DNA of 64,000 nucleotides from Rhodeus uyekii. Its lineage: Eukaryota; Chordata; Actinopteri; Cypriniformes; Acheilognathidae. The stretch covers positions 1,886,501 through 1,950,500 of the forward strand of contig JAWRVZ010000050.1 of assembly GCA_037043235.1 (NCBI GenBank). Direction: 5' to 3'. The notes under the pieces are model-generated. The model did no database searches. It was not told the DNA's origin and saw only the letters and a program-made list of their open reading frames with translations. A program made the translations under genes and the position numbers. Within the stretch, counting starts at the first letter, position 1. Each line of letters starts with the position of its first letter. Of the stretch, positions 1 through 13,040 are shown in pieces.

Positions 1-1639
1 CAAGAAGAGGGCGGAGCTTCATAAGGGAAACAACAAAACAGGACCATCTCCCGCACTGAAAACGAAACTGACAGTAGTGATGTTCAGCCTTATATGTCTG
101 AACATTGAAGAGGAAGTAACATTGAACATGGAGCAGGGCATTTCTGAAGGGTTAATCGATGAATTTATGCAGTTCATATGGAGTGAATTATCATTAGCAC
201 GATTAGCATGTCCCCACATGATCATCTATAACTCAGTGTACAGGTACTCGTGTGAGAACTGTTGTGAAATGCAGGAGAATAATAAGTTGCATGCACACAG
301 AACAGGTGGAGTTTAGTTTAATTACGGTTTACTTTTTCACATGCAATTGCATTTATGTCACTGTATTGCAAAAATGGTGAAAAGACGGATGTGACAGCTT
401 GAGACTCCCATCCTGGACCGGAGCCGGTTGGTTTAAACGTGTATTCCCTTCAGAACGCATGTAACATTTATCGAGCCGTCTATGGTCCTTTGTGGCTGCG
501 TGGAACAGCTCAGTAAGTGTTGCTGAATGCGGTGTTGAATACTGAATCGAGCGTGGCGGGAGTGTATGGAGACCCTGTGCACTGAGGGCGGGGTCTGTGC
601 TGATAGGCCAGATCGTTACGGCTGTGGGCGGGGCTTGACGTCATTGTGGCGGAAATCTTGTGTGAAGAGATTGCTTCTGATTTACGGGATTGGAGTGGAT
701 TTTAGTCTCAACATGAAAGTCAATGGGGTCTAAAGATGTTTGGAACATCATAAAGCTGAGTAAATGATGACAACATTTTCATTTTTAAGGGATTTAGGAT
801 CAATACTAAGAGCGGGTGTCAAGATTTGGTTATTGAGCCAAGCCTATTGTGTTTGTGCGTGAGATCCAGTTTCTTTTTTAATACAGACCGAATTGATCCA
901 CCTCTCTCTCATTACCACTTTACCTCCTGGGCTGATGTTCTTCACACACACACACACACACACTATAAACCGCAGTAAACGACTGATAAGCGTCACTGAA
1001 TCCATCATTCTAGAACGAGGAGACAAATGAAGTCACACGAGTGATTTCCACATCAGAAACTATCAGACAGTCAATCTTGCGCCTGAAACTCACACCTGTC
1101 ACCCATGACTCATTCCTCAGGTAGATTTATAGGAAGTCCTTCCACATTCCTGCTTTCACTCAGCATGATTCACAAAAGCATGTTCTTCTGAATGAACATT
1201 CAGTCATGAGGATTGTCATAACAGTACATGCCGTATGTAATCGGCACATGACTAACAATCAGGAGTAAAAATCCTGCTTCTGGAAAGTTCAGCACTTGAT
1301 ATCGTACAGGCATTCAATCAAATGAATCATGTCTTTAAAATAAAGCCAACAGTAATATTTCAACACCAGATAACTCATCAGACAGTGAACAGGATGTGAT
1401 GTCACGGGAGATTAAGTATCTAATGAATCTGTCATTCATTTTGACACTTCCTCTTCCTGTCGGCCATCTTTCTGTGTCACATCACGTTCTAAAAGGCTGA
1501 AAATCCCATGGTAAACATCTGCACAAACACGGTAAAGACAGGCGAGGCGATTTATTTCAGGAACATTTTTTGTTATGCTGGTTGACAGTCTCTTCACATC
1601 CTGATAGCAATCACTAACCTCAGCAGCTAAATGTATTTT

Positions 1640-2360
1640 ATATAATACCTCGAGATACGAGCATCCCGACATACGAGTATTCCAAGATACGAGCAAGCCT
1701 TTGGGCAGATTTTTGCTTCTAGATACGAGTAAATTTTCGAGATACAAGCACTCGTACTGACGCTGATGCCGACACACTTTCACTTCACGTGTTCGCTGAC
1801 TTCTGTACGCATCGGCTGTGAGTAGCTGATTTTCTCTCTATTTTTTGCATTATTCTTCATAATAGCGATGAGCTCTAAGAAAGTGAGTGGTAAGGATGGT
1901 AGAGAGAAGAAGAAACGCATGATGAGCATGGAAATGAAGCATGAAATAGTGGATAAATATGAGCTGGTGCCGCGTGAGTGATCGAGCAGCAGGAGCATCA
2001 GGAGGAACTGTGGACTGAGGAGTTGATCGAGCTGCAGACGATGAACATACGCAGGCGTTGCGAGAGATCAGCAGTGGCGAGGAGGAGGAGCGGGAACCGG
2101 AGGATACAAATTCTACAAGTGAAATTAAGGAAGTGATGGTTGTGTGGCAGAAGGTTTCTGATTTCATTGACTAGAAACATTGATAAATCGTCTACTGGTC
2201 GTGCTTCGGCGCTTTTTGACGACACGTGCCTTATTTTTAAAGGGCGACAGAAACAAATCTCCCTCGATAGGCATTTTGTTAAAAGGTCTGCGCTGAGTGA
2301 AAGTGAGGGTAGTCAGGCGAATAAAGGTAAGAAAACAAATCGAAAAAGCAAAACAATAAT
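1640..2360 (+). pseudogene. Tigger/pogo-type transposase relic
   Basis: The left part (1645-1760) has the repeated 'atacgag' motif typical of the Tigger terminal repeats seen elsewhere in the window. From about 1869 the plus strand reads as the start of a transposase (MSSKK, then a lysine-rich stretch and EMKHEIVDKYEL), stops at a TGA near 1979, then resumes in another frame with a Tigger-like C-terminal segment (ELWTEELIEL; an acidic run near 2080; FLISLTRNIDKSS). The catalytic middle is missing and the frame is broken. It is read as an internally deleted, dead copy. The 3' boundary is not clear, and the family call rests on motif memory. Confidence 0.6.
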
Positions 2361-2800
2361 ATAAAACAGAAAAGTAAAAAAACAACAACATCTATTTCAT
2401 GTTATGCAGAATTAGACAGACGTCAGTCAGCGAGCAGCACAAACGAAACAACAGACGCCTTTCCACTTCCTCCTGAACCAAAACAACCAGATCATGCTGC
2501 GTTCACACCATAACTACTGTCGTCTGTGACGTTACAGTCAGAGCGGTTTGCACGTTTGTAACACCATTAACGGTGAAATGACTCTTCAGCACTGCAGATC
2601 AGCGTTAATGGTCATTATTATGGTCATGTTATGAGCTTCGAGACATGAGGAAGTTAACGCCGTCTCTCATGAAGCTTTTGTTTGCTGCACGTGTTTTGAA
2701 GGAGTCGTGGCATTGGAGACGCTCTGAGTGGGGGGGGGGGGTTCTCATGCTTTCAAAGCTAACTCGCTAATGCTAGCCGCTCTGAAATGACAAACCCTAC

Positions 2801-2936
2801 CTTTACCATCCAGTTCACTCACACTCAACTCCCTCCTGCGGTGTCTGACTGAATGGCTGAAGTCTCGACTCCCATCATCACGTGACGCACTGAGCATCTC
2901 TGAGATCAGCGGCTCAATCATGTCTAAATGACGCGA
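2801..2936 (-). other. Candidate orphan exon, unassigned
   Basis: On the minus strand, 136 nt lie between an acceptor-like 'cttcag' and a donor-like 'ggtagggt'. The segment is open in one frame and reads protein-like, including LDMIEPLISEML and RHRRRELSVSELDG. Its phase does not fit pacs1 exon 1: continuing from that exon gives a TAG within five codons. I do not recognise the protein. It could be an exon of an unlisted gene, an alternative exon, or chance. Only the open frame and splice-like borders support it. Confidence 0.22.
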
Positions 2937-3003
2937 CTGAAGTGTGTGTGATGAGGTCGGGTGAAGGTGACCTCCAGAGCTTGGCTGATTGGACAAGAAT
3001 CAC

Positions 3004-3038
<35 letters not shown>

Positions 3039-3639
3039 CCCCACAGGAGCAATCAAATTATTCTGCAATTTAGTCTTCATGCTGTGAAGACAATAGGACT
3101 TCGGCCGACCCCTGTGGAGAAGTGTGTGAGAGAGATTGGCTTGGTTTGTTTACGTTTAATTTATTTGCGTGTGTGTGTGCGTTTGTGTATAAAGGCAAGT
3201 AAATCTGGGCACAGAACTCCTCTCTCTTCATTTCAGCTGCGCTATTACTTTCCAAAGCCATTAGAATTACAATTTCCAAAGAAATTGACATTGAAGGAAA
3301 GTTTCCGGGGTTGAGGGTGTATCACTCCGGCCAGAGATCATCCACCCAAATGGGACGGTTTAATATTGCAGATAACACACACGTCACCTTCAATACACAC
3401 AACAACCAAAAACACAAAGAAAGATAATTTTCACATTTCCTGCATTATTTTCCAGACAGAGTCTCTCGCTCTCCGTCTCACAGCGAGTCTGTCCCACCTA
3501 ATAAAGCTCTCACACACACACACACACACACACACACTCTCTCTCATGTCACGACACTTTTCTGAAGGGCTGTATCTCCTACTCCTTTCCTGACATGCCG
3601 TGTTGAGTGTGTGCATGTGTGTGCGCTCATAAGAAAGTG

Positions 3640-3704
<65 letters not shown>

Positions 3705-3785
3705 ACGTGCACTCCCCCCTGTCTCTGCTCTCGCAAGTTTCACAACTGCATACTTTCTCTCGCCACAGAAAAACATGCGCGCACA

Positions 3786-3846
<61 letters not shown>
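3640..3846. repeat. Facing (TG)n and (CA)n tracts
   Basis: An unbroken TG tract (about 3642-3702) is followed after about 85 bases by a CA tract (about 3789-3846). The two arms are near-perfect reverse complements, so this is a simple-sequence inverted repeat. Long Cys-Val and Thr-His reading frames over it are translation artefacts. Confidence 0.9.
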
Positions 3847-3848
<2 letters not shown>

Positions 3849-4487
3849 CAGCTCTCAGGTTTCTTCCAGTCTCCTGCAGTAACTGCGCAGGCCTACGATC
3901 ACGATCACGAGCTTCGGGTCAGTAACGCCCCGACCCCAATCACGTTTGACCCCACCTGACCTGCAGAAATGAACTTTCTTAGATTAGACCCGAGTCAGTC
4001 AGGACAAACCCCAGTGTCCCGCTCAATGACTATTACTGCTTTACAGTCCAGTCCTCACTGTGAACCCGTTCCTTATTAGCATGCGCTTTACTAGATATTA
4101 CAAGAACATGAAAGAGCCGAAACTATAGGATACCTGCATAAAGACAAGAAGACTTTTATACTAATAAAACACATAACAGCAGTGAAACTATAAAAACAGA
4201 TCTAAAAAGAGTATGAACAGTCGCAAGTGTTAACTTGAGAATACTTGCCCTCAAAAGTTGTCGACATAACTCCAAATTTAAAGCGCTTCTAGAGCGTGTG
4301 AGGGGTCAGAGGTCACTCTTGGGGTCAGAGGTCACTCTTCCGCCAGAGCTAGTCTGTACTGAAAGCCAGTTTAAATTACAAAGCTATGAATAAGGGTATT
4401 TTGCTAGCAGAAACGCATCGTTTCGCTTCAGAGGGAGGATGGAGGAGCTTTTTTGGGCTTCAAAATCTCAGTCTCCATTCACTCCCA

Positions 4488-4594
4488 TTATAAAGCTGGA
4501 AGAGCCGGGATATTTTTTATATAACTGAGTGTGATTGGCTGGAAGAAGAAAGGCATGTATAGCTAGGATGGCTTGAGGGCAGTAAATTATGGGA
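4488..4594. repeat. Dispersed repeat, copy 1 (paired with 32821-32930)
   Basis: A segment of about 105 bp beginning 'cattataaagctgg' and running to 'gtaaattatgggat' recurs in the same orientation at 32821-32930 in sf3b2 intron 8. The second copy continues into 'ggtgaaccatcccttta', an end typical of abundant cyprinid non-autonomous DNA elements. The family is not identified. Confidence 0.6.
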
Positions 4595-5043
4595 TCGTTT
4601 TTTAATGTATGGGTGATTAAGGTTAATCTGAAGATTATAAACATGGATTTAAAAAAAAACTATTTTGTCATTAAACAAGTTTTTATTAGTCACTGTTAAA
4701 TGTTTGTAGAAATATAATTATGTTTAATCAGGGATATAAAAACTGCCTTATTTAAAATTCAAATGCTTATAAACAGCTCAGTTTTTAAAGTATTGATTAT
4801 TCACTACATGAAATTATTTTTTTTTTATTATTGTCTTGCGTTACATCACTGGAATTAATATTATTAACAGAATAATGCAAATCCAAAGATTTTGTTAATC
4901 TAAGCAGGTTGACGGAAGAGAAGAGCGTCTCCATGACGACACGGCTCCTGTTTCCCAGTGCAGATCCCGAGATAACACACACTATCAGAGATCGGGAGGA
5001 AGGAGTTCCCATCACCTCCCGCCGGATCAGCATCACAGCAGCT

Positions 5044-5127
5044 CTCCTGTCTGAGTGCGGCGCTTGCAACACCAAGGTCATGGGTTCGATTCCCAGGGAA
5101 AGCAAGAACTGATTAGATATGCATATT
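5044..5127 (+). mobile_element. tRNA-derived SINE fragment
   Basis: It contains 'gcgcttgcaac', then 'ggtcatgggttcgattccc', which includes a pol III B-box-like GGTTCGATTCC, then 'agcaagaactgattag'. The same module recurs at 10675, 13041, 17566 and 24858. This copy lacks the 3' tail seen in the longer copies. Confidence 0.7.
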
Positions 5128-5555
5128 ACTAGGATAATGGTCGTCAGTCAAGGAAGACAGAAAAAAAATTCACATAAAGCATATTTTTCAATAAATAAGT
5201 GCAACCAATTCAACATCTACAATCTGATCATATCTACACTGTAAACATCACTTTACAGTAAAATGCTGTCAAATGCATGTTTTGTGCAAGTGAAGACTAT
5301 GAATAACCATATCATTTATGGTGAAAAAAAAAAAAAAAAAAGTCACATTATTTATGCTTGCATTGTTTATAAATTATTTGGTTTCATCATATTGTTATTA
5401 GTAATGTACATTCATGTTATTTTTCTGTTCTTTAGTTAACGTTTATTGCATTAATTTAACATCACGTGTTACCCTGACAGTGTTTTATCTTTATATGACC
5501 CCGTGCATCGTCTACACACACACACACACACACACAAACACTCTCTCTCTGTCTA

Positions 5556-5639
<84 letters not shown>

Positions 5640-5840
5640 TCTCTCACACACACACACACAAACTGGAGTATTCACAGTGTTTAATGAGCAAGACACTCAC
5701 AATGAGCTCTGATTCATCATGTGGTTTTGGTTGTTGTAATAACTGTAATAATGTGCTGATTATTGGTTTATTCTGAAGTTAAAAGGCAGATTAACATCAT
5801 ATCACTTAATGAAATATACAGAATAATTTATAAAATATAC

Positions 5841-5881
<41 letters not shown>

Positions 5882-6252
5882 TAAATCACAACCCATTTAA
5901 AAAATTAAAATATTTAATTATAATATTTATTTTAACCACATTTTAAAATTTTCTTTTCATAGTTTCTTCTTGCTATTAATGGGGTTTTCATTAATGGTGT
6001 TGCTGAAACTGAAACACACACACACACACACACAACTACATTCATTTTCAAAATGCGCTGGACCAAACCTCCTCATTCCATCTCTTCTCTCGCTCCAGTG
6101 GTTTAAATCTCAACTGGTCCTCACAAAGATAGCCGTAGAAGCGCGCGCACACACACGTGCCGAACGTGATAAAGGTTGTTTGTTCAGTGGCATGTACAAA
6201 AATATGCAGTCATACATGCATAAACAAGCCAACGTAAAGAGCCAGAGGAATG

Positions 6253-6292
<40 letters not shown>

Positions 6293-6557
6293 AACGGGCT
6301 AAAATTAAACAGAAAGTAGGTGGGCGAACACAAACACACACGAGTGCCGCTGACGCTGGGCTGGTTGTGTGGTTAATGGACGCTGTACAATAGACCCGCC
6401 GCAACATCCATCCTGACAAAGCTTCCACTCCTCCGTCCTCATCCCTCCTTCCGTCTTCAGGCGCTCGCGGGAAGGACGAGTCTGTTCCTTCACGTCCTCG
6501 GTGGCGATCCGCTCTCGAGCTCATCTCCCCAGACAAGCCAGCGACCCCCGGGCGACG

Positions 6558-6588
<31 letters not shown>

Positions 6589-7166
6589 CAAACGGGGTGA
6601 GTCGCGTCTTTGGCCCCATTAGCCGCTCCGGCATTCATAACCTGATTTTATGAACTGTGACATTACTTGATAATGAAGCATGTACGCATCATTCATAAAA
6701 CACTCAACTCAGCAAATATAATCATCAGAAGTTGCATTCACTGAAATGATTACAACAAATTATGTGCAATGTTTACATACTGAACCTTTCCCACTGTAGT
6801 TTTAATAGTGTGATGCAAATATATATATTCAGTGTGTGTTAACATGTAATGTGTGTGTGTGTGTGTGTGTGTGTGTTTGAGGTCCGATGGGAAACTTCAA
6901 GAAGAAAACGAAAGCACCCGTTCAGCCTAAACTAGTGACTCTGTGACCTTTCTGTTCTGCACAGATAAGAAACATGTACGTCATGAACTCCCACACACAG
7001 CGGGACGTCCCGCACACTCACACACAACCTGTGACACTCAACACACACACTCAGCTTTCATTCTCACTCCTCAAGACTTGAAATCCGAAACACAAGCGCG
7101 TGTTATTGCTAAATACAACGATTGTAAATGTTTTATAAAAAATCTTTTTTTTTTTTACACATACAC

Positions 7167-7198
<32 letters not shown>

Positions 7199-7423
7199 AT
7201 ATGTATAATATATATAATTATATATATATATATAATTAATTTTGAATAATAATAATTATTATTATTAAATATATTAATTAATAAAACAATATAAAATAAT
7301 TTTTTTTACATTATTTTAGAAATTATTTATATAATATTAATATAATATTTATAATTATGATTTATTTTGAATAATAATATTATATATATATATATATATA
7401 TATAATATAATGTTTTTCTATTA

Positions 7424-7588
7424 CAGTGGAGTTATCTCGACTCACGGTTAACTCGTCAATACTATTAAGTCGACGTTTTTGAAGCGGATTTTTATAGCAT
7501 GCCGATCGCTTCATCAAAACCAACAGCCAATATGGCGATTTGTATCTCGATGCTTTTTTGCAACCCGAGGCATAACCGGATTCCACTG
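7424..7588. mobile_element. Tigger-like MITE with intact TIRs and TA duplication
   Basis: This 165 bp element starts CAGTGGAGTTATCTCG and ends with the complementary CGGATTCCACTG, flanked on both sides by TA. The inside repeats 'tatctcgactcacggtt' and 'gtatctcgatgc', shared with the 1.16 kb element at 34800-35962. It is too short to code for anything and is a deletion derivative of that family. Confidence 0.8.
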
Positions 7589-8262
7589 TATTATATTTTA
7601 TATTATTTTATTAATAATAATAATAATAGTATAAACAAATTTATTAAAAAAATTAAAATGTTTTATGGCATCATACGAGCCGGGAATGAAATCAGTGAAT
7701 GTCAGCTGTGTGCAGGTGAAGGGGATCCAGCACCGGATCGGAGTTCGTCACATAAGAGGAACTGTGAGTCGCTGAACAGACGCCAGAAACAGAAACTCGT
7801 GGTTTCATCCGTCTCTGGTCACTTCAGGACGGACGTCCAGCGGCTCAAACACCTGCCGTAACTCCCTTTAACGAGCACCTCACAGCTCTGGTGGGACGTC
7901 CCACGGTTCTGGGCAAGAAGTGGATTTCCTTCTCTGTTTATGCACTGAATCACGTGTGTGTGACTCATTAAACACACTGTTAACCGTCACAGGAAACGCA
8001 TCATCACGCTGTATTGATGCTTTAAATGTAATGCAGTCCATGTGTCGGTCAGAGAGTGCCGGTCCAGCTGGAGCGGGTCCGAGCCGCACGCATCAGTTCC
8101 TGCGCAGCACAGAGACGCCCGTTTCACTTTTGCATTGACAGCGTCGCTGAGAGTGTGTAGGGATTCATACACACAAACACAACAATGATGACAAACACAC
8201 ACAACAATGACAGCAGCAAAGCTGACGCAGGTACAGTCAGAGACTCCAGCCGGAAACACAAC

Positions 8263-8808
8263 GCATCGTGTGTGTGTGTGTGTGTGTGTGTGAGTGAGTG
8301 TGTGTCTGTTTGAGAGTGAGATTGTGTGTGTGTGTGAGAGAGAGAGAGTGAGTGTGTGTGAGTGTGTTTGACTGAGTGTGTGTGTGTGTGATTGTGTGTG
8401 TGTGTCTGTTTGAGAGTGAGATTGTGTGTGTGAGTGAGTGTGTGTCTGTTTGAGAGTGAGATTGTGTGTGTGTGTGTGAGTGTGTGTCTGTTTGAGAGTG
8501 AGATTGTGTGTGTGTGAGTGAGTGTGTGTCTGTTTGAGAGTGAGATTGTGTGTGTGTGAGTGAGTGTGTGTCTGTTTGAGAGTGAGATTGTGTGTGTGTG
8601 TGTGTGTGTGAGAAAGAGAGAGAGAGAGAGAGAGAGAGTGAGTGTGTGTGAGTGTGTGTGTTTGACTGAGTGTGTGTGTGATTGTGTGTGTGTGTGTGTC
8701 TGTTTGAGAGTGAGATTGTGTGTGTGTGTGAGAGAGAGAGAGTGAGTGTGTGTGACTGAGTGTGTGTGTGTGTGATTGTGTGTGTGTGTGTCTGTTTGAG
8801 AGTGAGAT

Positions 8809-8882
<74 letters not shown>

Positions 8883-9058
8883 TGAGTGTGTGTCTGTTTG
8901 AGAGTGAGATTGTGTGTGTGTGTGTGTGTGAGTGAGTGTGTGTCTGTTTGAGAGTGAGATTGTGTGTGAGTGAGTGTGTGTCTGTTTGAGAGTGAGATTG
9001 TGTGTGTGTGAGAGTGAGTGAGTGAGATTGTGTGTGTGTGTGTGTGTGTGTGTGAGAT

Positions 9059-9122
<64 letters not shown>

Positions 9123-9216
9123 ATTGTGTGTGTGTGTCTGTCTGTTTGAGAGTGAGATGGTGTGTGTGTGTGTGTGTGTGTGAGTGAGATTGTGTGTGTG
9201 TGTGTGTGTGTGAGAT

Positions 9217-9252
<36 letters not shown>

Positions 9253-9358
9253 ATTGTGTGTGTGTGTGTGTGTGAGTGAGTGAGTGAGTGTGTGTCTGTT
9301 TGAGAGTGAGATTGTGTGTGTGTGTGTGAGTGAGTGTGTGTCTGTTTGAGAGTGAGAT

Positions 9359-9391
<33 letters not shown>

Positions 9392-9777
9392 GTGAGTGTG
9401 TGTGAGTGTGTTTGACTGAGTGTGTGTGTGATTGTGTGTGTGTCTGTTTGAGAGTGAGATTGTGTGTGTGTGTGTGAGAGAGAGAGTGAGTGTGAGTGAG
9501 TGTGTTTGACTGAGTGTGTGTGTGATTGTGTGTGTGTGTGTGAGTGTCTGTTTGAGAGTGAGATTGTGTGTGTGTGTGTGTGTGAGTGAGTGTGTGTCTG
9601 TTTGAGAGTGAGATTGTGTGTGTGTGAGAGTGAGTGAGTGAGTGAGTGTGTCTGTTTGAGAGTGAGATGGTGTGTGTTTGTGTGTGAGTGAGATTGTGTG
9701 TGTGTGTGTGTGAGTGAGATTGTGTGTGTGTGTGAGTGAGATTGTGTGTGTGTGTGTGAGTGAGATTGTGTGTGTGT

Positions 9778-9814
<37 letters not shown>

Positions 9815-9817
9815 ATT

Positions 9818-9855
<38 letters not shown>

Positions 9856-9894
9856 CTGAGTGTGTGTGAGTGTGTATGACTGAGTGTGTGTGTT

Positions 9895-9930
<36 letters not shown>

Positions 9931-9971
9931 TGTATGTGAGAGTGAATGCAAGTGTGTGTGTGTGTGAGTGT
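8263..9971. repeat. 1.7 kb (TG)n/(GAGT)n compound satellite
   Basis: The tract is almost entirely TG, GAGA and GAGT. It carries a recurring higher-order block, 'tgtctgtttgagagtgag' followed by 'attgtgtgtg', spaced roughly 40-70 bases apart. One strand has only T and G with some A. Two long Thr-His reading frames on the minus strand (9058-9986) are repeat translation, not genes. Confidence 0.95.
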
Positions 9972-10674
9972 TAACTTTCCAGTCACATGTGAGTCATTCA
10001 GGAAATACGAATATATTTCAGCATTAAATCATTCTTGGATCATTTGATGGTGAAAACAATATATTTACAACTATCGAATTAAAGGATTTAGGATATTTAG
10101 GAGAATCTCAGGCAGCAGAAAATACCCATAATGCACCTGCCCAAAATTCCCCAACACGTCCAGGAAAGGGAAGGCAGATCTTAGCGAGAGCCAGTCGTGA
10201 GTGTAATGACATTTAACACACGTTCACACACGCCTCACTGAACCTGCAACGAGCCTCAGCGCTCGCGTCTTCATTCTGGAGTTCAGCCAAATAAAGATCA
10301 GATATCAGATGAAAAACAGAACCTTAAAAATTATTATTATTTTTTTATCAAAAAATTTAATAAAAAAACTGCCTTGGAAACAAACTGAAATAAGCTTCAA
10401 TTGAACTGAAATAAAGATTAATTAAACTATAAATATATAAAAACAAATGCTAATAAAAATGACAAGCACGAAATTAAACGTTACAATAAATAAATAAATC
10501 TTTTAATAAAAAGCCTATAAAAATAAAACAATTTAAAAAATAATAAATTATTATTACTATTTAAAACAATTAAGGGGTTTTGTATGGCTTAATGCAAAGC
10601 ACAATAATAAATAATGTGAATACAATTAATAAACAAATAAATAAATCCCTGTTATAAAAATAATAATAATGAAT

Positions 10675-10778
10675 TTATTGCATTTGGCAAATTGTAATCT
10701 ATTCAGTTCTTGCTTCCCCTGGGAATCGAACCCATGACCTTGCCGTTGCAAGCGCAATCTACTGTTAAAGACACAGGA
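10675..10778 (-). mobile_element. tRNA-derived SINE, minus orientation
   Basis: The reverse complement contains the 'cgcttgcaac' module and 'ggtcatgggttcgattccc', followed by 'gcaagaactgaatag'. It is the same family as the other SINE copies. It is followed at 10804 by a Tigger fragment. Confidence 0.7.
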
Positions 10779-10803
10779 CAGTTAAAATAATAATAATCAA
10801 ATA

Positions 10804-11015
10804 CAGTAGAGTTCACTTATCTCGACTCACGGTTAACTCGCCAATACTATTATGTCGACATTTTTTGGAGTGGAACCGCCGAACTCCCTATTTGTCTTGG
10901 TATTTTCAATTCTTTAATGTCGATTCCTTAATGTCGCCGAACACTAATATCTCGAGCAAATATCTCGGACAAAGTCGTCACTTCACATGGTTATCTCGTG
11001 AGTGACGCTACTTTT
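10804..11015 (+). mobile_element. 5' fragment of a Tigger-like element
   Basis: It begins CAGTAGAGTTCACTTATCTCG after a TA and closely follows the first 210 bases of the element at 34800 ('actcacggttaactcgcc', 'ccttaatgtcgccgaa', 'cacttcacatgg'). No matching right terminal repeat follows, so it is truncated. Confidence 0.75.
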
Positions 11016-11520
11016 ATGCTTGAAAACGTGTTTGATATCTGGGTTGATTCAGACTCAAAGCAATGATTCCAGAGCCAGTTTCCTCCATTCCTCTGCTCGT
11101 CCTCCACATTTCGTCCTGCGTTCAGTTTCAGGCGCTCGTATTGATCGGCGGGTGACAGTTTCGTTTTTCTCTCAGAATCTTGCGGCAGAGCAACTACCTT
11201 TCCCCCTCATCCCCCCCTCTCTCTCTCGCTCCCTAATTCACATCTTCAGTGTGAAATCTCTGCGTCTCCCTCCACCCGCGTCTCTCAGACTGTCAGCTTC
11301 ATTTATTCCCTTTCTTTGCTCGGCAATCAAATCAGGTGAACAAAGCGTGACTCCAGGAATCGGCGGCAGAGCAAACAAAAGGATGTGACATCGTCAGCCC
11401 TCAGACTGCAGAGGGAAACAGATGCACACGAACAGGAAATAACCAGAGTCTCGTGTTAATGCTAAAAATACACCTCAGAAGAGCACAATTAAACGAGTTA
11501 ACTAAAAAAAAATAACGTTC

Positions 11521-11889
11521 TCTTTTAAAGGGGTTTATTTGAGCTTTCTTTAGCATGTAATGTTGCTGCTTGAGCAGGACAAAGGTCTCAATTGTAGTCA
11601 GGAATTAAATATTCCTCATGTAAATATGATGGGAAGGGGCGTGGCCCCACTTGAAGAGCTCGACCAATCAGAGCACACCGATCCAGCCGACCAATCAGAG
11701 CACAGTGTGCTTTCAGAAGGAGGAGCTTCATAGAGACAGGAACTAAACTGAGCGTTTCTCACACACTGGGAAGAGACTAATATGGGGAAAATAATGTGTT
11801 TTTGAACGTTTCAAGCATGAAAACCTGTTCTAGTGAAGCCCAAAAACAAAACCAAGACTGAAAAAGGTCATAACACGGCCTCTTTAAAG
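11521..11889. mobile_element. Probable non-autonomous DNA element (inverted ends)
   Basis: The ends 'cttttaaaggggttt' and 'cggcctctttaaag' are imperfect inverted repeats about 340 bases apart. Inside are two copies of 'gaccaatcagagcaca', each with a CCAAT core, and no reading frame. The layout is typical of teleost MITEs. The superfamily is not determined. Confidence 0.5.
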
Positions 11890-12229
11890 CTAAGAATCTA
11901 TCCATCTAGTGTTTATATCTGTCAATCTGCAATAAACAACCATAAAAATGGTCCATGTGCACTATTTCCACAGCTAGTGAAGTCATCCGATAGCTGAGAG
12001 AGAGGAAGAAAAGTGAGTTTAAGCTCCAGCTCACCAAAGCCTCGCTCAGAATGACGCGTCACGTTCAGATCTGAGACTCGATGGCAGTCGGTGTCAGTGA
12101 CGTCAGAGCTTGTGCTCGAACCACGTGCGTTTCAAAGCATTGCTGAACATTTGTTTGCATCTTTGTATTGAAGGTTTGATGGGGAAGTGAACGGCAGAAG
12201 TGTGAATATATGGCATGTGAGTCTCACTG

Positions 12230-12264
<35 letters not shown>

Positions 12265-12527
12265 GAGTGAGGTGTCAATCTGTTTTCCTGCTGGCCTTTG
12301 GCACGGATCAATGATTCAGCTGCCAAAAGACACTCGGGGGGTTTTGCAAGGAGGGATTTTATCTTAACAAATATCAGACAAATGACAGACCTGCGACAAC
12401 AAAGCGGCTGAGGCGCAGATACACACACACACACACACACACACCTCTCAGCGAATCGAGATTTTTAGGCCCGTTTACAACAAGGACGAACACTAGAACC
12501 ATCATTCTTCCATTACTCTTGAACCCG

Positions 12528-12864
12528 GTTCACTCCTGCTGTTCAGATGTGTGTTGGTGGATCACAGGTGTGTTGGTGTGTGTGTGTGTGTGTGTGTGTG
12601 ACTGTAAATACAGGAGTAAACGAGTGTAACACACTTTGAGCTTCAACACTTGGATTGATTTGATAGAGCAAACACTCGTGTGTTGAAATGCAGTGGAACA
12701 GCCACAGAAGATACTGATCTATCCCTAAACATTATGGGATGTTCATGAGCCAGACGGGATTTAAACTGGAGACGCAAGTTTAGTTTGAAGAGGAAAACAT
12801 ACAATCTCAATGTTCTCGTCATTCCTGATTTCTAACACACTCTCAGAGTTCAGCGAGATCTTGC
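12528..12864. repeat. Dispersed 335 bp repeat, copy 1
   Basis: From 'gttcactcctgctgttcag' to 'cagcgagatcttgc' this matches 45051-45385 in the same orientation almost base for base, apart from the length of an internal TG run and a few substitutions. It is non-coding. Such high identity between copies in two different loci suggests recent spread. The flank at 12900-13015 shares short blocks (such as 'gttgaaagaggac') with 45905-45945, so the parent element is larger. Confidence 0.75.
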
Positions 12865-13040
12865 AGTGTGTGTTTAAACCCAAATTACTCAAGATTATTT
12901 TCTCCAATAGATCAAAAGATCTGAAAAAAGACACATTTCCCCGCCTATAGACCCTCCCCTCGAAGAAATCAGGACAGAAGTGGTTGAAAGAGGACAAAAG
13001 AGACGGATTAAATCACCAGGTGTAAACAACATTGCGTCTC

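Noticed and set aside
9058..9986. Two long Thr-His-rich frames on the minus strand
   Set aside because: They are translations of the CA strand of the 8-10 kb satellite.
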